Program-made: the position numbers and the translations under genes
The notes under the pieces: model-generated
Told to the model about the DNA's origin: nothing
The model's database searches: none
The model's input: only the letters and a program-made list of their open reading frames with translations
Assembly (NCBI GenBank): GCA_964527205.1
Contig: CAZGQG010000041.1
Span: forward strand, 1 to 12,881
Source of the DNA: JARICQ01 sp964527205
GTDB lineage: Bacteria > Bacillota > Clostridia > Tissierellales > Tissierellaceae
Length of the DNA: 12,881 nt
Direction: 5' to 3'
Part shown: in pieces, positions 1 through 6,175 of the stretch
How the letters are laid out: every line of letters begins with the position of its first letter
How positions within the stretch are numbered: the stretch's first letter is position 1

Positions 1-71
1 CGCTTTGATCCAGTATTAAATAATAAAGTATGAGTTTTTCCTATCAAAAAATTTTTAAAAAACTCTATAAC

Positions 72-116
72 AAAGAGATTAGTATATTATTTATATATAA
101 TATGCTAATCTCTTTT
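72..116 (+). terminator. AT-rich inverted repeat, possible terminator of an upstream gene
   Basis: Bases 72-90 pair with 97-115: AAAGAGATTAG (72-82) is matched exactly by CTAATCTCTTT (105-115). The stem continues inward through a G-U pair and seven A/T pairs to a six-base loop. A T-rich run (111-117) overlaps and follows the right arm. The stem is long but poor in GC, so it is a moderate rho-independent terminator at best. It would end a gene lying left of the window; each frame has a stop within the first 33 bases, so the tail of that gene cannot be assigned. The repeat is centred about 60 bp upstream of the sigma-54 -24 element, so it could instead be an activator-binding site. Confidence 0.5.
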
Positions 117-150
117 CTAATTTTAATAAAGCCAGGTCTTAAAATATCTC

Positions 151-168
151 TTGGCACAGTTCTTGCTT
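151..168 (+). promoter_or_regulatory. Sigma-54 (-24/-12) promoter P1
   Basis: The sequence TTGGCAC-AGTTC-TTGCTT matches the sigma-54 consensus TGGCAC-N5-TTGCW fully, with the invariant GG (153-154) and GC (165-166) separated by exactly ten bases. Transcription would start near 178, giving a leader of about 30 bases before the dehydrogenase start at 210. A sigma-54 activator gene lies immediately downstream of the dehydrogenase, which strengthens the call. Confidence 0.9.
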
Positions 169-209
169 ATATTATAGGTAAGATGAATAATATAAGGGGG
201 AAGGAAAAG

Positions 210-950
210 ATGAGATTATTAGACAAGGTAGCAATTATTACAGGAGGAGGTAGAGGAATTGGAGAGGCAACAGCTTTAAAGTTTGCCAAGGAAGGTGCAA
301 AGCTAGTAATAGCAGATATTAATAGGGAAAGTGTAGATGAAACTGTGGATGCTATACTAGAAATGGGTGGAGAGGCCCTGGGCCTTGTGGCGGATGTTAC
401 CAGCCAGGACAGTGTAAATGCTATGATTCAAGGGACTCTTGATAGGTTTGGCAAGCTGGATATTATAGTAAATAATGCAGGAATCACCATGGACTCTACC
501 CTGCTTAAGATGCAGGAAGACCAGTGGGACGCAGTTATAGATGTAAATCTAAAGGGAGTATACAACTGCGGCCAGGCAGCTGCCAAGGTCATGGTAGAAC
601 AGGGCTACGGAGTTATCCTAAATGCTTCCTCCGTGGTAGGAATATATGGAAACTTTGGACAGACTAACTATGCTGCTACAAAGTGGGGAGTAATAGGAAT
701 GACTAAGACCTGGTCCAAGGAACTGGGAAGAAAGGGAGTCAGGGTCAATGCTGTAGCTCCAGGCTTTATACTTACACCAATGGTTAAAAAGATGCCTGAA
801 AAGGTCCTAGATAATATAACTGCTAAAACTACCCTGGGAAGACTGGGAGAACCAGAAGATATAGCCAATGCCTATTGCTTCCTAGCCTCAGATGAGGCCA
901 AGTATATTACAGGAGCTGTACTGGAGGTAACTGGTGGAGTTGTTATTTAA
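210..950 (+). CDS. Short-chain dehydrogenase/reductase, FabG-like (3-oxoacyl reductase or 3-hydroxyacyl dehydrogenase)
   Basis: This 246-residue protein has the normal length of classical SDR enzymes, which interconvert keto and hydroxy groups with NAD(P)(H). Visible motifs are the Rossmann glycine motif TGGGRGIG (residues 11-18), NNAG (88-91), and the catalytic set N113, S141, Y154 and K158 (YAATK). The C-terminus keeps the usual SDR ending with GAVLEVTGG. D36, at the end of the second beta strand, favours NAD(H) over NADP(H) by the general SDR rule, hinting at an oxidative, catabolic role. The frame is open back to 30, but 210 is chosen because GGGGAAGGA lies just before it, FabG homology starts there, and the sigma-54 start site would be near 178. 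It has its own promoter and terminator. The FabG-like fold is certain; the substrate is unknown, with 3-hydroxyacyl-CoA or a hydroxy acid plausible. Confidence 0.9.
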   Translation: MRLLDKVAIITGGGRGIGEATALKFAKEGAKLVIADINRESVDETVDAILEMGGEALGLVADVTSQDSVNAMIQGTLDRFGKLDIIVNNAGITMDSTLLKMQEDQWDAVIDVNLKGVYNCGQAAAKVMVEQGYGVILNASSVVGIYGNFGQTNYAATKWGVIGMTKTWSKELGRKGVRVNAVAPGFILTPMVKKMPEKVLDNITAKTTLGRLGEPEDIANAYCFLASDEAKYITGAVLEVTGGVVI

Positions 951-984
951 GCTTTAAATCTTTAAAAATTCTATAGATTATAAA

Positions 985-1020
985 AGGCTATTGTCCTTTT
1001 TTTGGACAATAGTCTCTTTT
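985..1020 (+). terminator. Rho-independent terminator after the dehydrogenase
   Basis: CTATTGTCC (988-996) and GGACAATAG (1004-1012) form a perfect nine-pair stem around a T7 loop, extended outward by G-U, G-C and A-T pairs. A T-rich run (TCTCTTTTT) follows. It closes the dehydrogenase transcript 35 bases after the stop codon and insulates the regulator gene. Confidence 0.9.
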
Positions 1021-1054
1021 TATGCAAAATAATAATACAATTCCTCTGCTAGTG

Positions 1055-1063
1055 TGGTAAAAT
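1055..1063 (+). promoter_or_regulatory. Possible extended -10 promoter of the regulator gene
   Basis: TGGTAAAAT resembles an extended -10 element (TGnTATAAT) about 45 bases before the regulator start codon at 1108. The matching -35 position (ATACAA at 1035-1040) is poor. No sigma-54 motif precedes this gene, so vegetative, housekeeping-type expression of the activator is likely. Confidence 0.4.
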
Positions 1064-1107
1064 TAATATATAGAAGATCCGTAGTGCCTGATTTAAGGAG
1101 GGACAAG

Positions 1108-2507
1108 ATGGAAACAAGAAGATTTAAAAACAATAGGAATATAGACAAGGATATAATCTTAAATGAATACCTGGTTTCAATGATGGACAAGATATTTGAC
1201 CCCCTTCCAGTGCCCTTTATAATGCTGGATAGTGATGGGATTATAAGGATGATAAATCAGGTCTTTGCTGATTTTCTTAAACATCCCAAGGAAGAGATAA
1301 TTGGGAAATATGTCCTAGATGTGGACAAGTATTCTAGATTTCCCTATGTACTTCAAACAAAAAAATCAGAACTGGCCTGGAAACATAGCTTTGAAAATGG
1401 CCATACAGCCATAGTTCATAGGATAGCTGTCCTAGATGAAGATGATGAGGTCAAGTATGCTATAGGCATGCTGCTCTTTGAAGATCTAGAGCAGTTTAGG
1501 GATATAATTAGCAAAAACAAACTTTTAGAAACTGAGATAAACCTATATAGAAAGCAAATAAGAAAAATATATGGAGCCACCTATTCCTGGGATACTATAA
1601 TAGGAAAGAGCGAAAAAATGTCCCAGGCCAAATTCATAGGAAGAAGGGCTGCAGCCTCCATTTCCAATGTGCTAATCCTAGGAGAAAGTGGTACAGGCAA
1701 GGAGCTCTTTGCCCATGCCATTCACAATGACAGTGCTAGAAGTGACCTGCCCTTTGTAAAGATAAATAGCTCAGCCATACCCTCAGAGCTTTTGGAATCA
1801 GAGCTCTTTGGCTATGATGAGGGAGCCTTTACAGGAGCAAAAAAGGGTGGTAAGATAGGTAAGTTTGAGCTGGCCAATGGAGGTACTATATTCCTAGATG
1901 AAATAGGAGATATGCCCCTAAAGATGCAGGCCAAGCTCCTTAGGGTCCTTCAGGAAAGAGAATTTGAAAGGGTTGGAGGCAATGAAACCATTAAGGTTGA
2001 TGTAAGAGTAATAGCCGCCACAAACAAGGACCTCAAAGAGATGATCTCCAAGGATGAATTTAGGGAAGACCTCTACTATAGGCTTAATGTCCTTACCCTA
2101 GAAATACCCCCATTAAGGGCCAGGGAAAGGGATGTGGAGGAGCTTATTACCATACTCCTAAAGAAACTTTCTAATGAACTGGGAAGATATGTTCAAAGAG
2201 TATCAGAAGAGGCCATGGAATATATCCTAGGCCACAACTGGCCAGGTAATGTAAGGGAACTGGAGAATGTACTGGAAAGAGCCATAAACCTAACAGACTC
2301 AGACACCATATATCCATCCCATCTTCCAGCCTATCTAAGGCAAAAAAAGAGCACAGAAGCTCATGGTCCCATAGTTCCCCTAAAAGAACTAGTGGAGGAT
2401 ACAGAAAAGCAAGCCATAGTAAAATGCCTGGAATACACAGGAGGCAACAAATTAAAGGCTTCAAAAATCCTAGATATAAGCCGCTCAAGCCTCTATGACA
2501 AGATAGA
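1108..2507 (+). CDS. PAS-domain sigma-54-dependent transcriptional activator, 3' end in an assembly gap
   Basis: A bacterial enhancer-binding protein that would remodel sigma-54 RNA polymerase using ATP. The order is a PAS-like sensor (about residues 30-130), a linker helix, the AAA+ domain (about 165-400), and a Fis-type helix-turn-helix (about 435-466). The AAA+ domain shows Walker A GESGTGKE (192-199), the sigma-54 contact loop GAFTGA (239-244), Walker B IFLDE (261-265), and FREDLYYRL (318-326) carrying arginine fingers. The last residues seen, in SRSSLYDKI, fall in the recognition helix, so only about ten residues are probably lost in the gap. ATG 1108 is chosen over GTG 1054 because AAGGAGGG (1095-1102) precedes it. 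There is no receiver domain, so it probably senses a ligand directly through PAS. The three sigma-54 promoters around it are its likely targets. Confidence 0.95.
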
Positions 2508-2607
2508 NNNNNNNNNNNNNNNNNNNNNNNNNNNNNNNNNNNNNNNNNNNNNNNNNNNNNNNNNNNNNNNNNNNNNNNNNNNNNNNNNNNNNNNNNNNNN
2601 NNNNNNN
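2508..2607. other. Assembly gap (100 N)
   Basis: Exactly 100 unknown bases, the usual placeholder for a gap of unknown length. It hides the last codons and stop of the sigma-54 activator and the start of the following intergenic region. Any terminator of the regulator gene would lie here. Confidence 0.95.
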
Positions 2608-2650
2608 CATAAATATTCTTAATCCAAAAACCCCAATAGTGTGTGTATGA

Positions 2651-2666
2651 AATACAGACATGTATT
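2651..2666. promoter_or_regulatory. Inverted repeat, candidate activator-binding site upstream of P2
   Basis: AATACA-GACA-TGTATT is a perfect dyad with six-base arms and a four-base centre. It lies about 70 bp upstream of the -24 element of P2, a usual distance for a sigma-54 activator site. I could not find a clear second copy upstream of P1 or P3, so this assignment is weak. Confidence 0.35.
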
Positions 2667-2727
2667 AAAATAATGCACATAAAAGCCTAATATTTTGCAG
2701 GAAGAGACTAAAAGCCCCATTAAAAAC

Positions 2728-2744
2728 TTGGCACATTTATTGCA
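2728..2744 (+). promoter_or_regulatory. Sigma-54 (-24/-12) promoter P2
   Basis: TTGGCAC-ATTTA-TTGCA matches the consensus completely, with GG (2730-2731) and GC (2742-2743) ten bases apart. The predicted start is near 2755. The next gene on this strand is the sensor-like gene at 3146, about 390 bases on. No terminator is visible between them. Confidence 0.88.
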
Positions 2745-2775
2745 ATTAATATTATTAGAAAACAAATTAAAATAA

Positions 2776-2805
2776 AATAAGAATTATATAAATAAGAATT
2801 ATATA
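2776..2805 (+). repeat. Two tandem copies of a 15-bp unit
   Basis: The unit AATAAGAATTATATA occurs twice without mismatch (2776-2790 and 2791-2805). It lies just after the predicted P2 transcription start. Confidence 0.85.
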
Positions 2806-2970
2806 AAACAGAAAGAATAGCAAATTAAAAATATAAGTTTAAAGCTGAAGATAAAAATATTTACTCTAAGATACATGGCCTAGAGATTTATAGATTGGAA
2901 GTATCTATATATAGTATATAAAACCTATAAAACTACATAAAAAATATATGAAGAAGATAGATATAATATA

Positions 2971-3000
2971 TAAAATTATCTTTAATAAAATTATCTTTAA
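2971..3000 (+). repeat. Two tandem copies of a second 15-bp unit
   Basis: The unit TAAAATTATCTTTAA occurs twice without mismatch (2971-2985 and 2986-3000), in the same leader as the first 15-bp duplication but unrelated to it in sequence. Confidence 0.85.
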
Positions 3001-3132
3001 AGAATCTATATATAAATGTTAGATTGGATAATTAAATGCGACACCTAAAATAGAAAAAGATATATAAAACACCTACACACACATGTACAAGTCAGATAAA
3101 GACATAGAGGCAAGGCAAATAAACTTATTATT

Positions 3133-3138
3133 GGGAGG
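3133..3138 (+). promoter_or_regulatory. Ribosome binding site that sets the sensor gene start at GTG 3146
   Basis: GGGAGG lies seven bases before GTG 3146. The alternative ATG at 3083 in the same frame is preceded only by an AC-rich run with no Shine-Dalgarno sequence, so the GTG start is preferred. Confidence 0.7.
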
Positions 3139-3145
3139 TATAGAG

Positions 3146-3790
3146 GTGAAGAATATACTTGATAGCTTTGTAGAAGTGGCTCCTTATATAAATAAACTGT
3201 GCAATGGAGACTTTGCTGTTTCTGTTACTGATCTTGAAAAATGTCTTATCTACGTTCCCAGCCACAAACAGAACCATAGGATAAGGAGTGGAGACCCACA
3301 TACAAAGGGATCAGTGGCCTATGAAAGTATTCAAAGGGGTAGGCGAGTAGTAAAGAGGGTAGGCAGTGAGGTATTTGGATTTCCCTATATAGCCATAGCC
3401 CTTCCTCTCAAGGATGATGAAGGCAATATCCTAGGGGCTGTCTCCTTTACAGAGGCCGTGGATAGGCAGGACCTGGTCTTAGCCCTGGCAGACAATCTCT
3501 ATGACACCATGAAACAAATGCTATCTATTACAGAGCTTATATCAGAAAACTCATTAAAGCTAAGGATGGTGGGGGAGAGTTTAAAGGAGATTATAGAAGA
3601 GGACAGGGGAGATATGGAAAGCCCAGAGGGACTATTAGAATTTACCAGGAGCATAGATCAAAACCTAGATAAATTACTGAAACTCAGCTCAGACCAAATA
3701 GAAATCAACACCTATATAAGCAATCTGGTAAGGGAAGTAAATAAGAGAACAGTAAAGTTAAGGGAAAGTGCCAGAGAACTAAGAGAATAA
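3146..3790 (+). CDS. Soluble sensor-like protein resembling the input region of cytosolic chemoreceptors, no signalling hairpin
   Basis: The 214-residue product has no signal peptide and no membrane segment. Residues about 1-110 form a mixed alpha/beta domain with a pattern like small-molecule sensor domains (GAF/Cache/PAS-like): SVTDLEKCLIYVP (26-38), VAYESIQRGRRVVKRV (57-72), then FPYIAIALPLKDDEGNILGAVS (79-100) as paired strands. Residues about 115-214 are charged and helical, probably coiled coil. It resembles the front end of cytosolic methyl-accepting proteins of clostridia, as I recall them, but the conserved MCP hairpin tip (the E-AARAGE region) is absent. The gene lies between the sigma-54 activator and the catabolic operon and behind its own sigma-54 promoter. 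It could therefore sense the substrate and modulate chemotaxis or the activator by protein contact. That role is inference, and the family is not firmly identified. Confidence 0.65.
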   Translation: MKNILDSFVEVAPYINKLCNGDFAVSVTDLEKCLIYVPSHKQNHRIRSGDPHTKGSVAYESIQRGRRVVKRVGSEVFGFPYIAIALPLKDDEGNILGAVSFTEAVDRQDLVLALADNLYDTMKQMLSITELISENSLKLRMVGESLKEIIEEDRGDMESPEGLLEFTRSIDQNLDKLLKLSSDQIEINTYISNLVREVNKRTVKLRESARELRE

Positions 3791-3819
3791 AAAGCTATAA
3801 AATCTCGCTTACTCATGTC

Positions 3820-3836
3820 TTGGCATATATATTGCA
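3820..3836 (+). promoter_or_regulatory. Sigma-54 (-24/-12) promoter P3
   Basis: TTGGCAT-ATATA-TTGCA has the invariant GG (3822-3823) and GC (3834-3835) ten bases apart and differs from the consensus only in the last base of TGGCAC. The predicted start is near 3847, about 380 bases before the alpha/beta hydrolase gene as drawn (the gap length is unknown). It is the only good promoter seen for the operon at 4229-12829. Confidence 0.85.
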
Positions 3837-4030
3837 TATTATATAAGTAAATAGATAAAAACACATAAGCAAGTATATATATCAAAAGTCCAGATATAAA
3901 TAAAATATAGATATAGATATATATATTAAACAATCAAGCTATAGGATCCAATAAAGAAATTCTTAGCAATCTAATAAATAATCATAAGACTTTGCAGTGA
4001 TTGTTACTAACACATATAAGGCAGATAAAA

Positions 4031-4206
4031 CATATAAAACACAAAACATATAAAACACAAAACATANNNNNNNNNNNNNNNNNNNNNNNNNNNNNNNNNN
4101 NNNNNNNNNNNNNNNNNNNNNNNNNNNNNNNNNNNNNNNNNNNNNNNNNNNNNNNNNNNNNNNNNNAAAACATATAAAACACAAAACATATAAAACACAA
4201 AACATA
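4031..4206 (+). repeat. 16-bp tandem repeat array in the operon leader, interrupted by a gap
   Basis: The unit CATATAAAACACAAAA is repeated exactly at 4031-4046 and 4047-4062, runs into the gap after four further bases, and resumes at 4171-4186 and 4187-4202 with a final CATA. A diverged copy may lie just upstream (about 4013-4030). The true copy number is unknown because the assembly broke inside it. The transcribed strand has no G in the unit. Sixteen bp is not a multiple of three, so all reading frames through it are open and spurious. Confidence 0.92.
4067..4166. other. Assembly gap (100 N) inside the tandem repeat
   Basis: A placeholder of 100 N sits between identical repeat copies. A collapsed or unresolvable tandem array is the likely cause, so the real leader may be longer or shorter than drawn. 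Confidence 0.95.
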
Positions 4207-4228
4207 CAAAATATAAAGGGAGGCCAAT

Positions 4229-5122
4229 ATGAAGGAAATTTTATTACACTCTATTAAATTATCAAATGGAGAGACTATGGGATATAGGAAAGTTGGGGAT
4301 GGGGACAAGATAGTACTCCTAGTCCATGGAAATATGTCCACATCAAAACACTGGGATAGGGTTATGGAGAGCATGCCGGAGGAATATACTAGCTATGCTG
4401 TAGACCTAAGGGGCTTTGGAATATCTTCCTATAATACTCCTACAGATTCCCTAAGGGACTTCTCAGAGGATCTTAAATTATTTGTAGATGCTATGGAACT
4501 GGACAAATTCAACCTTATAGGTTGGTCCACTGGTGGAGGAATTGCCATGTACTTCGCCATAGACTATCCGGAATATGTAGAAAAATTAATCCTAGTAGAG
4601 TCTGTAGGCATAATGGGCTATCCAATCTTTAAAAAAGATCCACAGGGACAACCCATACTTGGAGAATTCCTTACAAGCAAGAAAGAAATCGCCCAGGACC
4701 CAGTGCAAGTTCTGCCAATCTTAAATGCCTATGAGAAAAAGGACAAGGATTTTCTAAGGATGGTATGGGACGCCAGCATATATATATTCAATAAGCCAGA
4801 GGAAGAAAGGTATGAGGAATACTTGGATGAGACCCTAACTCAAAGAAACCTGGTGGATATAGATTATGGCCTGGTGAATTTCAATATATCCCACATGCAC
4901 AATGGTGTAGTGGAAGGGACTGGTGAGGTTGACAAAATAAAGGCACCTACCCTTGTAATCCAGGGAAAGGATGACCTGGTTGTACCAAAGGAAATGGGAG
5001 TGGGAATTGCAGAGGGAATTGGAGATAATGCAAGACTGGAGTTACTGGATGGGGGAGGACATGCTCCTATGGAAGATGATCTCCCTAGGTTCATGGACCT
5101 TATTGTAAAATTTATGGAATAG
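4229..5122 (+). CDS. Alpha/beta-fold hydrolase, first gene of the operon
   Basis: The 297-residue protein is a complete cytosolic alpha/beta hydrolase. It shows the oxyanion-hole HGN motif (33-35), the DLRGFG strand-loop (59-64), the nucleophile elbow GWSTG with Ser100, a helical cap region (about 130-225), an acid in GKDDLVVP (D248/D249), and His278 in GGGHAP. The triad is therefore intact. Family members hydrolyse esters, thioesters or lactones, or cleave carbon-carbon bonds in diketones; the sequence alone does not choose between these. GGGAGG lies about six bases before the ATG. The KAS III-like gene follows after 23 bases. Position as first gene after a sigma-54 promoter and beside CoA-handling genes suggests action on a CoA ester, ester or beta-diketone intermediate. 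A second, shorter hydrolase lies further down the operon. Confidence 0.9.
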   Translation: MKEILLHSIKLSNGETMGYRKVGDGDKIVLLVHGNMSTSKHWDRVMESMPEEYTSYAVDLRGFGISSYNTPTDSLRDFSEDLKLFVDAMELDKFNLIGWSTGGGIAMYFAIDYPEYVEKLILVESVGIMGYPIFKKDPQGQPILGEFLTSKKEIAQDPVQVLPILNAYEKKDKDFLRMVWDASIYIFNKPEEERYEEYLDETLTQRNLVDIDYGLVNFNISHMHNGVVEGTGEVDKIKAPTLVIQGKDDLVVPKEMGVGIAEGIGDNARLELLDGGGHAPMEDDLPRFMDLIVKFME

Positions 5123-5145
5123 AAAATAATAAAGGAGGACTTATC

Positions 5146-6165
5146 ATGAAGGATATTAATGTAGGTATAGTTGGTACTGGGATTTATATCCCTGAGCCTC
5201 GCATGACAGCAAAGGAAATCTCAGATAGGACTGAAGGCATATGGGCAGAGGAGGCTGTTATAGAAAAACTTGGAATCATAGAAAAACCTATACCAGGAGA
5301 AGATGACGGCACCCAGGAAATGGGTGTAAGGGCAGGACTGGACGCCCTGGAAAGAACTGGCATAGATCCTAAGGAAATAGATTTAATCCTATGTATGGGG
5401 GAAGAGTGGAAGGAATATCCCCTTACTACATCAGGCATATATATACAGGAAAAAATAGGGGCAGTAAATGCCTGGTCCATAGATCTTCAGCAAAGATGCT
5501 GTAGCACAGTGGCGGGGATGAAGATTGCCAAGGACATGATGATAGCAGATGAAGAGATAGAAACTGTAATGGTGGTGGGAGGATACAGGAATGGAGATTT
5601 AATAGATTATAGTGATACAAATTCCTCCATGATGTTTAATCTGGCAGCAGGGGGAGGAGCCATTATCCTAAAGAGAAATTACAATAAGAACCTACTCCTA
5701 GGCACCCACATAATGACAGATGGGTCCATGGCCAGGGACGCAGGAGTTGAATACGGAGGAACTGAAAAGCCAATTACAAGAGACAATATAGATGAGGCCT
5801 ATAAATCCTTAAAACTATTTAATCCAGTCCATATGAAGGATAGATTAAATGCAGTATCCATGGACAACTGGTATCACTGTATAGACAAGGCCTTTGAAAA
5901 GTCAAACTTGCCAAAGGACAGCCTAGGATATTTAGCTGTACTACACTTTAAACGCTCCCAGCATGTAGCTATGGTTAAATCCCTAGGACTCACAGAAGAC
6001 CAATCCATATATCTTGAACACTACGGACATATGGGACAGGTAGATCAAATACTTTCCCTACACCTAGCTCTGGAAGAAGGCAAGGTAGAGGATGGTACTG
6101 TAATATCAATGATAGCAGCAGGCATAGGCTATGCCTGGGCAGCAAATGTAATCCGTTGGGGTTAG
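5146..6165 (+). CDS. KAS III-like (FabH/thiolase-fold) condensing enzyme with altered active site
   Basis: The length (339 residues) and features from VGIVGTGIYIPE (6-17) onward are those of ketoacyl synthase III, a thiolase-fold family using acyl-CoA. The nucleophile is Cys118 in DLQQRCC (113-119), spaced from Asp113 as in E. coli FabH. His267 (LHF) fits the catalytic His. At the catalytic Asn position (YGNTS in FabH) this protein reads YGHMG, placing His295 where Asn should be. The FabH RTGI CoA-contact motif is replaced by KLGI (41-44). The set would thus be Cys-His-His, not Cys-His-Asn. These changes, plus an operon free of fatty-acid genes, argue against ordinary FabH work. An acyl transfer, condensation or thiolytic role on a CoA intermediate is more likely. 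AAAGGAGG precedes the ATG by seven bases. The fold is sure; the reaction is not known. Confidence 0.85.
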   Translation: MKDINVGIVGTGIYIPEPRMTAKEISDRTEGIWAEEAVIEKLGIIEKPIPGEDDGTQEMGVRAGLDALERTGIDPKEIDLILCMGEEWKEYPLTTSGIYIQEKIGAVNAWSIDLQQRCCSTVAGMKIAKDMMIADEEIETVMVVGGYRNGDLIDYSDTNSSMMFNLAAGGGAIILKRNYNKNLLLGTHIMTDGSMARDAGVEYGGTEKPITRDNIDEAYKSLKLFNPVHMKDRLNAVSMDNWYHCIDKAFEKSNLPKDSLGYLAVLHFKRSQHVAMVKSLGLTEDQSIYLEHYGHMGQVDQILSLHLALEEGKVEDGTVISMIAAGIGYAWAANVIRWG

Positions 6166-6175
6166 GAGGGAAGAT

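Larger units (their letters stand above)
2608..3132 (+). other. AT-rich intergenic region and leader of the sensor gene
   Basis: I see no convincing protein gene in these bases. The region holds a 16-bp inverted repeat at 2651-2666, the sigma-54 promoter P2 at 2728-2744, and two separate 15-bp tandem duplications (2776-2805 and 2971-3000). From the predicted start near 2755 to the sensor start codon at 3146 the leader would be about 390 bases. It is very rich in A and T, with little G or C, so strong RNA structure is unlikely. A 24-codon reading frame at 2948-3022 has no ribosome binding site and I do not call it. Confidence 0.6.
3791..4228 (+). other. Intergenic region and long leader of the catabolic operon
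   Basis: No gene is visible on either strand; the minus-strand reading frames here are low-complexity translations of the tandem repeat. The region contains sigma-54 promoter P3 (3820-3836), AT-rich low-complexity sequence, the 16-bp tandem repeat (4031-4206) broken by a gap, and the AAAGGGAGG ribosome binding site (4216-4223... approximately) for the first operon gene. No hairpin terminator is seen after the sensor gene, so its transcript could read through into the operon. Confidence 0.6.

Noticed and set aside
30..209. Longer N-terminus for the dehydrogenase from ATG 30
   Set aside because: It has no ribosome binding site. It would run through the inverted repeat and the sigma-54 promoter and adds 60 residues foreign to SDR enzymes.
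2171..2680. Minus-strand frame opposite the activator gene and first gap
   Set aside because: It is a shadow of the AAA+ coding sequence extended through unknown bases, with no homology features.
2948..3022. Small 24-codon frame in the P2 leader containing one 15-bp duplication
   Set aside because: No Shine-Dalgarno sequence and A/T-driven composition; it is likely a chance frame.
3146..3790. Calling the sensor-like gene a complete methyl-accepting chemotaxis protein
   Set aside because: The conserved MCP hairpin tip and methylation helices are not visible in the 214 residues.
4031..4206. CRISPR array
   Set aside because: The 16-bp units are directly adjacent without spacers and no cas gene is present.
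3963..4374. Overlapping minus-strand reading frames rich in Cys, Phe, Leu, Tyr and Val (MFCVLYVLCF-type)
   Set aside because: They are translations of the 16-bp tandem repeat and of unknown bases in three frames. They have no ribosome binding site and no protein-like composition.
4534..4552. GG-N10-GC spacing inside the first hydrolase gene
   Set aside because: The -24 half reads TGGTGG, too far from TGGCAC, and the position encodes the conserved nucleophile elbow.
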